From Chloroflexi bacterium TSY (lineage in GTDB: Bacteria; Chloroflexota; Anaerolineae; Caldilineales; Caldilineaceae): a stretch of DNA of 64,000 nucleotides. The stretch's first letter is position 1, and every line of letters starts with the position of its first letter. The position numbers and the translations under genes were made by a program. Below the pieces are notes generated by a model that saw only the letters and a program-made list of their open reading frames with translations, had not been told where the DNA came from and ran no database searches. The stretch lies in NCBI GenBank assembly GCA_019217005.1, contig JAHBNG010000053.1:28735-92734 (forward strand), in the 5' to 3' direction. Shown one piece after another: positions 55,237-64,000 of this stretch.

Positions 55237-56730
55237 CTTTACTTTCTGGTAAAGGCTTGAGTGACAAAGGGCAAACCGAAAGGGGCGGAAAAAAGAATCC
55301 ACCCTGAAAAAACGGGATAAAATGTAAAAATAGTGCTCGGCTAGTTTAAGCAGCGGCATTGAGGCGGCGATGAGCGAGAACGCCTTTAGGGAAATGGTGT
55401 GAAACCGAGGCCTTTTTCCGAAAGTCAGGGTCGAGTTGGTCGGGAGTTGGAAAAAGAGCACTCGAGAGAACGCGGCGCAGCCTGCCGGGAGTGGCTTGAG
55501 GCTCTCGATCCCAGTAGCCAGTCGGTATGGGAGGAAGAGAAGCGGCTAAATGGGAAAGAAGATTGCCAGCCAGCAGCCCCAGTTCAGGTAAGCGGAAGCA
55601 AGCCTCATCGGCATGAACAAATTGACGATGTAAGCCAATCATCTGCTTGGAAGCCAAGGGGGGATGTTCAACAGGCCAGCGCTCCAGATAGAAAAGATAA
55701 ATGGTTTCAGCTTGTAAAGCCATGACGGTCGCCAGAACCAAAGGTGTGTGATAAGCAGGATCCTGAAAGACGTAAATCGAATAGGTGCGGTTGGCTGTAT
55801 CCACCTTGGTTGTCCTGGGGACGAGATTGTGCCATGCTTGATAGCGAATCAGGCGACCACTATAGACAAATTGACCAAACGAGTCTGGAGTTGTGGCCTC
55901 GAGTCGCTTTCCCCTATAGCATCGAGAGAGCGGACGCACAATATCACCATATTCGGGTGGTCTGCCTTTTTCCTTACGTTCAGGTAACTCATTGCGGCGC
56001 GCTGTGCAGTTAATCGCTTCCCGAAGGACAAATCGGTCGACGTCGCTTTCTAGCATTTCTCTGATTGTAAACCCGGCATCGACCACCGCCACTTCGTCTG
56101 ACTCCAGTGATTTCTTGGTCTCTTTCAGCAGCTTTTCCGAAACTCACTTTCCTTTGTGCCTACCTCGCATCTCATGATTGCCTTGAGCAGTGGCACTCGT
56201 TTCCCGCCTATCTCCCCCGAGCTTATCATCACTCCAAAGATGAGCGCGGGCAATGCCCGACGAGCCGTTGAGTTATAGAGTCGGTTCACTTTCCCTTGCA
56301 GCTTCGGTCGCCAGAACCCTGTGATATCTATGCTTTTCACTCGGTATCCTTCTAACTTTTTTGCCTCCCATTCCCTTTCCACTCCACTTCTTCTTGCCAC
56401 GATGAGAGCAGGCTTGCAATATCCCATGATCCATATCAGCTCCACCAGCTTCGCCGGGCTCCTCATCTTCAAACCCGCTTTCACTCAATCCACTATGGAT
56501 TGCTCCTCGACTTTTCAGAAACGACCCATTCATCATCGCCCACATCAGACGCATTACATTTACGTTTGTTCCCACCGGCGTTACTTGCAATACATTCATC
56601 AGTACTGCTATAGTTATTTCTGGCGCGGTTAGCATTCCTTCCTCCTTTTGGGTTCTCTACCTTTAGGATGAAACGCTAACCGCTTTTGTCACATTTCACC
56701 TCATCTCTTTTCTTTTACCAGAAAGTAAAG
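55237..56730. mobile_element. IS-A copy 2
   Basis: 1494 bp with ends CTTTACTTTCTGGTAAA and complement. The flanks TATTA and TAACA agree only partly, so the duplication is weak or mutated; TTA/TAA just outside the ends even extends the inverted repeat. The element is very similar to copy 1 at 8167-9665, with different inactivating indels. Confidence 0.85.
55346..56635 (-). pseudogene. IS-A transposase, copy 2, frameshifted
   Basis: Frames 56635-56273, 56484-56125 and 56092-55346 together cover the protein. The C-terminal frame is intact through KEKGRPPEYG, where copy 1 is broken, and keeps Y-LE-R-WPV-E-(6)-K. Breaks here are near 56145 (after KESEFRK) and near 56395, with small deletions relative to copy 1 around 56440-56460. 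Different damage in the two copies means neither is functional but an intact one can be reconstructed. Confidence 0.85.
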
Positions 56731-56872
56731 TAACACGAACTCTTTATCATGCCCATCCGGTAGACGCGAGCCAGTACTTCATATTCTCGTAAACCTGCCC
56801 CAAATAGAAATGCTCATCGGTAGACGACAGCATATGATACACTCGGCGAGTGTGTTATGATCAGTAGCAGGA

Positions 56873-57092
56873 GTCTCAGTAGATCCAAATTTCAGGTTTT
56901 GAGAGAATTCTGGCTAAACAGTTGACATAAATACAAATTTGCCGGTCGATATCTAGTTTTGCGTTAGATTTGGGCGATTTTCAGATATGAAATAGGTTGT
57001 TTTCTGTAACCGAAATCTGAATAAATGACTCCAAAATCCCTGCAATCTCGACTGAAAATCGCCAAAAACGCCAAATTTGGATCTACTGAGTC
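56873..57092. mobile_element. MITE-2b, inverted copy
   Basis: 220 bp, the reverse complement of MITE-2a. The right end is followed by TA (57093-57094). At the left end the first bases are GTCTCAG rather than GACTCAG and the flank is GA, suggesting point changes after insertion. It lies 73 bp upstream of the enolase-superfamily gene. The ~140 bp between IS-A and this element shows no gene. Confidence 0.8.
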
Positions 57093-57165
57093 TACGAATT
57101 TTTGCGTCGTGGCTGGGGACCGCTGGAAGATGATGACCCAGAATCAATGATCCGAGGAGGAAATC

Positions 57166-58323
57166 ATGGACACCCAAATCACTATCACACGTATCACCAT
57201 TACCCACTTTGACTATACTGTAAACGATCTGGCGTTGGAAGAATCGCTGGGATTTGACACTGTCTACACACCCAGTGGTCAACTCTCTAGCGGCGGCAGT
57301 ATGTTAACCATTGAAACCAGTGAGGGCATACGCGGCGAAGTCCCAGGCAGCATCGACGCCCGAACCGCAAATTATTTATTGGGGCGCAACCCGTTCCAGC
57401 GCGAGATCATCTGGCACGATCTCAAGCGCTCTCGGCGAGGTGCGGACGCGACACCACCTGGTGCAGCCGATATCGCGCTGTGGGATATTGCAGGCAAATG
57501 CTATGACGCGCCGATTCACCAACTGTTGGGCGGTTGGCGCACCAAACTACCTGCTTACGCCAGCACTTATCACGGAGATGAAAACGGTGGCTTAACAACC
57601 GCTGAAGACTATGGAGAATTCGCTCTACATTGCAAAGAGGCTCTTGGTTATCCGGCTTTTAAAATTCACGGCTGGATCGGTGGCCCTATCGAGCGCGAAG
57701 TGGCCGCTGTGTTGGCAATTCGCGAGGCTGTTGGACCAGAGATGGCGCTCATGCTTGATCCCGCAGGTGCGTTCAATACCTTTGACGATGTACTCAAGGT
57801 TGGCAAAGCGTGTGATGAGGCCAATTATATGTGGTATGAAGATGCCTTTCGAGGTGGTGGTTTTTCCCAATTTGCGCACGTCAAGCTGCGTGAGTTGATC
57901 AAAACGCCTCTCTTAATGGGTGAACATGTGCGTGGACTAGAATCCAAAGCAGATACAATCACAACGGGCGCGGCCGATTATGTACGGGCCAATGCCAATG
58001 CAGACGGTGGCATTACAGGGGTGATGAAAATTGCCGCATTGGCTGAAGCGCATGGGTTAGATGTCGAGTTGCATGGTGGTGGTCTGGCGCATCGCCACAT
58101 TATGGCATCGCTGCGCAACACAAACTACTATGAGTTGGGTCTGGTTCATCCCAACGTCAGCCGAACCAAAGCGCCCATCTATGCAGAAAGACGCTGGCTG
58201 GATGAGCTAGACTCTGTGGATGCGAATGGTTGTGTTGATGTGCCTGACGGGGCCGGATTGGGGGTGCCTCTAGATTGGAACTTCATTGAGAATCACAAGA
58301 GTGGTGAGACGGTTTACGAGTAA
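57166..58323 (+). CDS. Enolase-superfamily enzyme (mandelate racemase / muconate lactonizing type)
   Basis: 385 residues. An N-terminal capping domain is followed by the barrel, with FKIHGW (K-x-H at the catalytic position at the end of strand 2), metal ligands LDPAG (Asp), YEDAFRG (Glu) and GEHVRG (Glu), and ELHGGG near strand 7. Most such enzymes are sugar-acid dehydratases or racemases; the exact substrate cannot be read. GGAGG 6 nt before the ATG sets the start. MITE-2b and IS-A lie just upstream, so the native promoter may be displaced. Sugar ABC transporters elsewhere in the window fit a sugar-acid role. Confidence 0.88.
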   Translation: MDTQITITRITITHFDYTVNDLALEESLGFDTVYTPSGQLSSGGSMLTIETSEGIRGEVPGSIDARTANYLLGRNPFQREIIWHDLKRSRRGADATPPGAADIALWDIAGKCYDAPIHQLLGGWRTKLPAYASTYHGDENGGLTTAEDYGEFALHCKEALGYPAFKIHGWIGGPIEREVAAVLAIREAVGPEMALMLDPAGAFNTFDDVLKVGKACDEANYMWYEDAFRGGGFSQFAHVKLRELIKTPLLMGEHVRGLESKADTITTGAADYVRANANADGGITGVMKIAALAEAHGLDVELHGGGLAHRHIMASLRNTNYYELGLVHPNVSRTKAPIYAERRWLDELDSVDANGCVDVPDGAGLGVPLDWNFIENHKSGETVYE

Positions 58324-58340
58324 ATACAGGGCTAAGCATC

Positions 58341-58766
58341 CTATAAAGATCCAATATCGTCATTGTTGGGATGAGCAGGTTGGTAAGGAGAAATATCTGT
58401 ATGTATGAAATCATTTCCCTTGAACAAAAGAGGTTCGCCCGTCTCCTTGGCTAATGCGTAAGCAAAGCAATCACCGAAATTCAGCCCTGCCCTATGCCTG
58501 CCTTTGCCAAAATCCTGATATGCTTGTCGGGCGATTTGCGCCTGGTCGACGGTGATGGCTGCGATCTCTATCCCTGCCTGGCGGATAAAATTATCTAGTT
58601 GACGGCTAGCTTCAGCATCGCCGTGTACATCAATATTAATGGCTGCTTCCAGGAAATTAGCAGCCGACATTCGGCAAATTGGGGCTGTGGCAATCGCTTC
58701 GGCATACCGTTCGGCAGCATCTTCTTGATATAAAATGGCAAGCAAAGCAGAAGTATCGATAATCAT
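58341..58766 (-). CDS. vapC: VapC-type PIN domain toxin
   Basis: 141 residues with the PIN acidic residues D4 (MIIDTSALLAIL), E40 (NFLEAAI), D99 (NFGDCFAYALA) and D119 (LLFKGNDF). VapC toxins are Mg-dependent RNases, often cutting tRNA. The start overlaps the stop of the antitoxin gene by 4 bp (ATGA), the usual coupling. The ~20-residue C-terminal extension (HPNNDDIGSL) is slightly longer than usual. Confidence 0.93.
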   Translation of the reverse strand: MIIDTSALLAILYQEDAAERYAEAIATAPICRMSAANFLEAAINIDVHGDAEASRQLDNFIRQAGIEIAAITVDQAQIARQAYQDFGKGRHRAGLNFGDCFAYALAKETGEPLLFKGNDFIHTDISPYQPAHPNNDDIGSL

Positions 58767-59020
58767 TGCGGTAATCCATCAGTGCCATAAAGCATATCAC
58801 CATGCTTTTGGGATGTAATGGGCTGCTTGATATGAGCTGCACAGCGTTGTCCAATCGCCATCAATTCCTGAACACGCTTCTCTTTTTGCTTCTGACGCTG
58901 AATGTGCTTCAGTTGTTGGCGCAAAGCATCGATTACAATCGCCGTCATACTTTGCCCCGTTAACTGGGCTATTTCGCTTGCTAAACGATGGCCTTCTGTG
59001 TTTTTGATATTTAGACTCAT
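58763..59020 (-). CDS. vapB: VapB-type antitoxin
   Basis: About 85 residues, starting MSLNIKNTEGHRLASEIAQLTGQSMTAIVIDAL, a ribbon-helix-helix N-terminus of the Rv0623-like antitoxin group. A Lys/Gln-rich helix and a C-terminal toxin-binding tail (HGDMLYGTDGLPQ) follow. A longer start at 59053 would run through the operator, so 59020 is chosen. The perfect palindrome at 59032-59070 lies directly upstream, as expected for autoregulation. Confidence 0.9.
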   Translation of the reverse strand: MSLNIKNTEGHRLASEIAQLTGQSMTAIVIDALRQQLKHIQRQKQKEKRVQELMAIGQRCAAHIKQPITSQKHGDMLYGTDGLPQ

Positions 59021-59031
59021 TTCAACATTCC

Positions 59032-59070
59032 ATTCTATAAAGGTAGAAAGCAATTCTACCTTTATAGAAT
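59032..59070 (-). promoter_or_regulatory. Palindromic operator of vapBC
   Basis: Perfect 17-bp arms ATTCTATAAAGGTAGAA and complement around a 5-nt centre. It contains TATAAA/TATAGA-like -10 sequences and ends 12 bp before the vapB start. Such sites are bound by VapB and VapBC complexes. Confidence 0.7.
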
Positions 59071-59132
59071 ATCATATTCAACGTTGTTGTGTCAATCTCA
59101 AAGTTAATCAGGAGGACAAGGAGGCATTTCGA

Positions 59133-60308
59133 ATGGCCCATACAACGACACACAATCAGAGCTAAATGGACTGCGTGTCCACGGCGAAACGTCCATTGGA
59201 TGGGATGAAAATACGCTCCCTAATGAAACCGTAGATGAAGATGGCAACCTTCTCGACAGCGATCGCGGATTCGGCGTCCCTGATCCGCGGTCACCCAAAC
59301 GTCGGGTCTATGATGACCCGGGTGTCGAACGCTGCGGAGCATCTACGGCAACACAACGGGATTCGTGGTCTGGAGATTTGTACGCCGGATGAAGTCGAAA
59401 GGGCTGCGAGAATATTCCATCGCGACGGTTTCGTTGTGGTGCGAGATCTGCTCAATGAGGAACAACTGACCCGGTTCAGAGAAGGAGCTTCAAGAGCATT
59501 AGGGACATTCTATCGATCCCCGGTCCAGAAAACCGTAAATACATGATCGAAACCAAACGCCTGCCTCACCGCAGCTATGGCACATCGTCTGCTTCGCGGC
59601 AAATGCTGCACGATCCCGTTTGGGCCAGCATGATTGATCTCCCCACAACAACCCCATTCTGACAGAAATTTTGGCACGTTAGATTACGGAATCTGGGGTG
59701 CGGGCGGTGACCTTTCCTACCGGGTGCCATCGAATATCAACATTTACATGCAGATGGCAGGGACGCGCAACTGCTTTTGGATGGACGGATCGAACACGCA
59801 AAGGGACTTGGGATTGAGATCACGCAAAGTGTATCGACGAAACCGACATACCGACGCTCAAACTGATGATGGAGATGACGGCTCCCATGGTGACCATCAA
59901 TTTCATGTCGGACCTAACGTGGGAGAACGGACCCATTCAGATTCCGGGCACCCACATCGCACAGCAGCGTCCACCAACACCGGAAGAAGAACCTGAGTGG
60001 ATGAGGCTTTCGACCCTTGGGTGCGCCCGCGGCGCGCGGCGTCTTCCGCGACAACCGCGGGCATGGGGCAACCCCAATCTGTCGCGGGAGATCAGGGCCA
60101 TGCCCAATGTAGAGTATGTTGCGCCGTGGTTCCCCGCAGAACGATTGCGCCCCACTGCCTTTCGAGATTTGGGAAACCTTGTCACCTCATGCCCAAAGGT
60201 AAGCGAAAAGTGCGAGCTGAGAAAGGTGTTTGGCCACCTGGTGCAGGCATCATGCACCCGCTCGTCAATCAGAAGAAAGAGTTGTCGGAAGGATTTTATG
60301 TTCGATAG
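59133..60308 (+). pseudogene. Phytanoyl-CoA dioxygenase (PhyH)-like gene, multiply frameshifted
   Basis: An ATG with AGGAGG upstream is followed by a stop after ten codons. The reading then continues in other frames: ELNGLRVHGETSIGWDEN, then VERAARIFHRDGFVVVRDLLNEEQLTRFREGA (PhyH N-terminal signature), YGIWGAGGDL, MEMTAPMVTINFMSDLTWENGPIQIPGTH (the segment preceding the iron-binding region) and NLSREIRAMPNVEYVAPWF near the end. At least five frame changes are needed. PhyH enzymes are Fe(II)/2-oxoglutarate oxygenases. Not functional as it stands. Confidence 0.75.
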
Positions 60309-61180
60309 ATTGGCGGAAATGAGCAACAGGACCAAGCTAGCTTTATTGTCTCCTTCATTTGCGATCTTGGCGGTTATTGGGATATCGATTTATCGTTATC
60401 GGCAAACTGTAACGGATAGTATGATAGCTAAATCCCAGGAGGTGGCTGAATCCCAGGAGCGGCTGAAGAAGCCACGCTCACGGCTACAACCGCGCCTCTT
60501 GCTGCGGCTACAATCGCATCTACGCCAACACCCATATTGGCACCTAAATCCCTCTTGTAACGGTAACGCCAATTGCTAGCCGATTCTCCTCTCCTTTCCG
60601 GGCCAATTGCAACCGCATCCCCATAGCAAAGGCTAGCTCGGCTGACGCCCAAGTTGAGGCAACCAGTATGGCAACGGAAATCGTTCTTTGCGAATCCAAA
60701 ATGCTGAATCAGCCGCCAGCGTCGCAGAGAGTTCTGCGGCAGCGGAACCAAACGCAGAGCTCGTCTATAATCTCTATTTGCCAGTTATCATGGTCCAGTC
60801 GATTGTTGGACAGATACCGGCGTATGATACAAGTCTCGTTTTCAACGTTGATCAGAACCCCGTAACGATTTCATTGGAAGAATCGGGCGGAAAATCGGGC
60901 AATACACTATCCTGTGGTGAAAACGCTCGGCGAGGTTCATGTGTTTGGTGCTGAAGGGAAGCAATGCGTCTAAACAACGTTATCGTACAGGTTGTTCATA
61001 CGGACGAAAACGGTGGACAAAGGAAAAGCTTGGGTGGACCGGTGCCGAAAAGCGAACGGGGTGTTGTAAGCTTTGCGTTACAACACGACGCTGAGGTGCA
61101 AATCATCACAGATGTTGATGGCCACAGAAGTGTCCAGTGCCTCAATGAAGGTCTCAACCGATCCAGGTAAGATTCCGTTT
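60309..61180 (+). pseudogene. Remnant of a secreted protein with Ala/Thr/Pro linkers
   Basis: No single long frame. Recognisable pieces are ATLTATTAPLAAATIASTPT (about 60475-60540, low complexity), AESAASVAESSAAAEPNAEL, then VYNLYLPVIMVQSIVGQIPAYDTS (60760-60830) and NNVIVQVVHTDENGGQRKSL (60973-61030). NLYLPVI resembles a short motif seen in exported Chloroflexota proteins (recollection). I do not recognise the family. Frame changes every 100-200 bp indicate decay. Confidence 0.4.
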
Positions 61181-61345
61181 GGTTTCCACAAACGGTGGAT
61201 ATTACTTCGACTCCAAATCGTGTAGCGAACTTGCCCAGGCAGATCTGTGCCGAGGAAAGTATAGTTGGAATGTGGTGTTCAAACGAAGTTACTAACAGTA
61301 GCGTGATGGCAACGGTTTGGGATTGTCCATCATAAAATAAAATCG

Positions 61346-61463
61346 ACTCTTTGAGCTTTGTGAGGTAATTGTTGAATAGTTTGCTGGTTTGTTAACTAAC
61401 CATCTAACCGACAAACCAACTGAAAACCACACAATTCCTCAAACAACCATAAAATCAAAGAGT
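61346..61463. repeat. Long imperfect inverted repeat upstream of the Gfo/Idh pseudogene
   Basis: Arms of ~50 bp begin with ACTCTTTGA (61346-61354) and end with its complement TCAAAGAGT (61455-61463). Further matching blocks inside are TGAGG-AATTGT and GGTTTGT with complements, around a loop near 61403. It could be an RNA hairpin in the leader or a small mobile element; I see no clear target duplication. The stretch 61181-61345 shows nothing recognisable. Confidence 0.5.
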
Positions 61464-61471
61464 GCCAATTA

Positions 61472-62691
61472 ATGACAAAAGCAAAGATTGCCTCAGTGGG
61501 TTGTGGGTCGTGGCTCGCCGGTGGCATCTGCCCACGATTGCCGAGTTGGCCAAACATGGAGACATCAAGCACGTCGCCATCTGTGACATAGATGAAACCG
61601 TAGCAACAACGAAGTCGGTAAGGAGTATAATGTCCCCACTATACAGATGTGGAGCAGATGCTGGACAAACACCCAGAGATCGATGTGCTCGACATTGCCA
61701 CTGGCGACTACACCCACCATGTCATTGCCAAGATGGCGGCTGAACGCAAGGTACATGTTCTCGTCGAAAAACCGATGGCTCCGACCCTCCCTCGACGTCA
61801 TCATCGACAACTGCAAGAAGAATGGCGTTCACTATGAAGTCGCAGAGAACTACTTTCGGATGCCAGGGGATCGCATCATCAACAAGCTGATTTCCGAGGG
61901 TGCTGGGTGATATACGGCGAGTTCACTTTGTTGAACCGTTTCGGCAATTACCCTACGTGCACAATGTGGGCCCCGTGGGATCGAGAGCCCCTCGTTCTTC
62001 CGCCCCATTCGGTATCTGCATCGATATGGGTGTCCATCGAATGTTCTCAGCTTCGACTAAAAGCAATCCGAAGAAGATCGTGGCCATCACCAAACAATTC
62101 AATCCGGGTGAGGATAAGGTCTTTGAAGATTTTGGTCACGCAATGATCGAATTTGAAAGCGGTGCTGTAGGCGTCTATGAAACCTCGTTGGTTGGTGAAC
62201 AGCCCATGAAGTATAGACATATTTCCGGGACCAAAGGAAACATCTTGGATCTCGACTACTTTAAGCCTGATTATAAGTTACGTGTTGAAGTCAACGGCGA
62301 AATGAAGGATGTTCCTGTTGAACGGCAAACCCACAATGTCAACGGAAGGCGCATCTTGACCAGACTTGTCGTTCATACCGAGCCAGAAATTGTCTATGAG
62401 AATCCCTTCAAAGGGTCCGCTATCGATGACTGGAACATCGGTACAGCCGAAGAGATCATGAGCATTGCCAACGCAGCGCTGCATGACAAAGAACCCGGCA
62501 TCGGTGGCCGCATCGATGTAGAGTTGTGTATCGCTCTCTATGAATCGTCTCTTCAAGGGATGCATCCCATTGAATTGCTCACAGAGATGCCGAAGTTTGA
62601 ACAGATGGTTCATGACGATTATCGGGCAATGTTTGGTCATGGCCGGAGGAAGTTTGATTGGTGGCTGGTAGCTGATGGCGGTGGCTGGTAA
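61472..62691 (+). pseudogene. Gfo/Idh/MocA-family oxidoreductase, frameshifted
   Basis: The start reads MTKAKIASVGCGSWLAGG (dinucleotide motif GCGSW), then shifts to TIAELAKHGDIKHVAICDID, then VEQMLDKHPEIDVLDIATGDYTHHVIAKMAAERKVHVLVEKPMA (the conserved EKP motif) and VIIDNCKKNGVHYEVAENYFRMPGD. The last frame (about 61900-62691) is open for 263 codons and includes FGHAMIEFESGAVGVYETSL. At least four frame changes, so inactive. Intact relatives are NAD(P)-dependent sugar or inositol dehydrogenases. Confidence 0.8.
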
Positions 62692-62716
62692 TGGTGATCT
62701 GTTGTTAGGAGGTTCT

Positions 62717-62800
62717 ATGATTCGTCATTATCGGGATTTACAGGTTTGGCAAAGAGCGATGGATGTAGCCGTTACAATATATGAGTTGACAAAGTCATAA
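62717..62800 (+). pseudogene. Four-helix-bundle protein, N-terminal remnant
   Basis: 27 codons: MIRHYRDLQVWQRAMDVAVT then IYELTKS and stop. This is the start of the four-helix-bundle (23S rRNA intervening sequence-type) family, normally ~120 residues. TTAGGAGG precedes the ATG. The rest of the gene is missing; 62801-62920 holds no recognisable continuation. Confidence 0.65.
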
Positions 62801-62924
62801 AAGAAAACAATGTGGGAAAATGAACTTTTGCAGAACGTGTTGTGCGTGTTGAAAAGCCGTCGGCTCATTATATATCTGCGCACCCCAGACGGACTCTTTC
62901 TGGGAGCGTTCAACAATGAACTGG

Positions 62925-63917
62925 AACATTCAATTATGTAGATGATAAGGCAATTTGGGATCGGGTTGATGGATCCAATGCATATCGCCATGTGGCCACA
63001 GATCTCGTTCTTGAAGCGGAAGACTCTGCAGATGGCTGTATTTTGCGTCGTGACGGTATTGCCTTGGCTAGCGACGGTAGTGCCACGGATGAAGGGGCCA
63101 TCTTCTCGCTCGTTCATGGGCCAGCAGAGCTACCATCGGTCTATCTAGAAAGATTCAAGGAAAATGGATGGGTTGCCCTGCCCTGTATCCTAGATGCTGG
63201 AACGATTGAAGAGTTAGAGCGGCCAGTTGTACTGGACGCTGGAGAGCAAACGTATGATCGGGGCAAATTGGCTCTGACCGAAAATTCAGCTGTGGCGAGG
63301 GCCGCGGCTGAACCGCTCTTTATGGTTAATTCGACAATACATGGGCACTCATGAAATTCGCCTCGGTCATTCACCCAGCTTCGCTGTACTGGAGAAGGAC
63401 GATGGAAAGCGATGTACAAGGCTGGCACTCAGATTACCCATATCTTTGGGGCATTGCCGGACGGAATGGCAGCACAAACGGCAACTGGATTCGCACACAA
63501 GGTCGATGAATTGGTTCTAGGCGTCCAACGGAATCTCTGCGTCTCGGCATTTCGCAAAGAGAATGGTGCCACCAAGCTCGGCTCACATACTCGGGGCGAA
63601 GGTCCCCGATGAGTGGTACTGGCGTCATCTACCGCGAGAAGGGATATCGGGCCAAGTACGGGTTGCCTTACAACGGCCCAGAGGCTGACGTCATTGAGGC
63701 ACCTGAGGGGACCTATCTCGTCTATGATTCCAGGCTCTGGCATCGTGCGGGAGTCAATCGCACGGATCGGAAGCGAGCTGCCATGCTGATGGCTGTTATC
63801 CCCATGTACATTATGCCCTTTATGGATACCAGCCAGCCATTTAAAAAATTTATTCATAGTCCGTTAGTGAATGAGTTAACGGATTTGGAAAACAAGAACT
63901 ACAATCGATTATGTTGA
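62925..63917 (+). pseudogene. Second PhyH-like oxygenase gene, frameshifted
   Basis: An open segment from about 62925 encodes DDKAIWDRVDGSNAYRHVATD and later YLERFKENGWVALPCILDAGTIEELE, a PhyH-type N-terminus, and stops at 63354. Other frames continue MGTHEIRLGHSPSFAVLE. The last segment (63609-63917) has EAPEGTYLVYDSRLWHRAGVNRT, where the second iron-ligand His and Arg of PhyH enzymes lie. At least three frame changes. It is distinct in sequence from the PhyH-like pseudogene at 59133. Confidence 0.7.
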
Positions 63918-63959
63918 ATAAGATCGTTGGACCCGTGGTCATTTCTCATTACCGTTGAC

Positions 63960-64000
63960 CTTTACTTGGTAAAAGAAGAAAGGGTGAAAATGTGACAAAA
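63960..64000 (+). mobile_element. Left edge of a third IS-A-like copy (cut by window end)
   Basis: CTTTACTT, then GGTAAAAGAA and TGTGACAAAA, follow the same order and spacing as the transposase-proximal end of IS-A (complement of 56676-56730), with a 3-bp gap and a few differences. The transposase would read on the plus strand beyond 64000. Confidence 0.6.

Noticed and set aside
52132..57092. A mobile unit bounded by MITE-2a and MITE-2b
   Set aside because: Both MITEs have complete ends of their own, MITE-2a is flanked by TA on both sides, and there is no larger shared duplication around the pair.

Overview
The window reads like a bacterial chromosome of moderate GC, rich in ABC transporters, insertion sequences (IS) and partly decayed genes. 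The best guess is a Chloroflexota member close to Caldilineaceae, possibly host-associated. This rests on Ala/Pro-rich lipoprotein leaders after the lipobox, ABC sugar operons without ATPases, GldA/GldFG/DUF4340 genes, RRM proteins, a variant Hsp70 operon, phytanoyl-CoA dioxygenase-like genes and a non-pyrrolysine MttB homologue. Poribacteria would also fit. No rRNA, tRNA, CRISPR array or phage region was seen.

Layout. 0-5.5 kb: a Gld-like ABC system (ATPase, fused permease/GldG, DUF4340 protein). 5.6-7.1 kb: two tandem RRM genes, each with a near-identical ~307-nt leader and a consensus sigma-70 promoter. 7.1-20.8 kb (minus strand): a livK-H-M-G-F branched-chain amino acid operon broken by at least five insertions; livK and livG are split, while livH, livM and livF remain open. 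21-27 kb: a BMP-type nucleoside/sugar ABC ATPase and a carbohydrate ABC operon (binding protein, two permeases). 27-33 kb (minus): a chaperone operon TPR-TPR-J-GrpE-Hsp70, whose J protein has HPP instead of HPD. 33-33.6 kb: a candidate small RNA with consensus promoter and intrinsic terminator, then a 156-bp MITE. 33.9-37.6 kb: a heterodimeric ABC exporter. 38-44 kb: a second sugar ABC operon, with an IS in its signal-peptide codons and a Uma2 gene inside. 44-45.3 kb: a decayed ISAs1 element. 45.8-52 kb: an MttB-type methyltransferase, nucleotidyltransferase, serine hydrolase, acetyltransferase and dimethylglycine dehydrogenase-like protein. 52-58 kb: a Tat-exported peptide-binding protein, two copies of a 223-bp MITE, another IS and an enolase-superfamily enzyme. 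58-59 kb: a VapBC pair with a perfect palindromic operator. 59-64 kb: pseudogenes (two PhyH-like, one Gfo/Idh/MocA-like, one four-helix-bundle fragment), ending at what looks like the edge of a further IS copy.

I name the mobile elements locally. IS-A: 1.5 kb, Y-R-E-K transposase, three copies including the partial one. IS-B: 1.54 kb, Y-R-E-K transposase, two copies. IS-C: 1.66 kb, DUF6399-like transposase. IS-D: 1.47 kb, IS1380-like, two inverted copies. IS-E: ISAs1 family. MITE-1 has ends like IS-C; MITE-2 has a TA target. For most insertions the target duplication can be read directly and removing the element restores the interrupted reading frame. Many IS genes carry one-base homopolymer indels, whereas single-copy genes up to 2.98 kb are intact, so the decay is concentrated in repeats and in the last 5 kb. 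All assignments come from reading the sequence; no database search was done.
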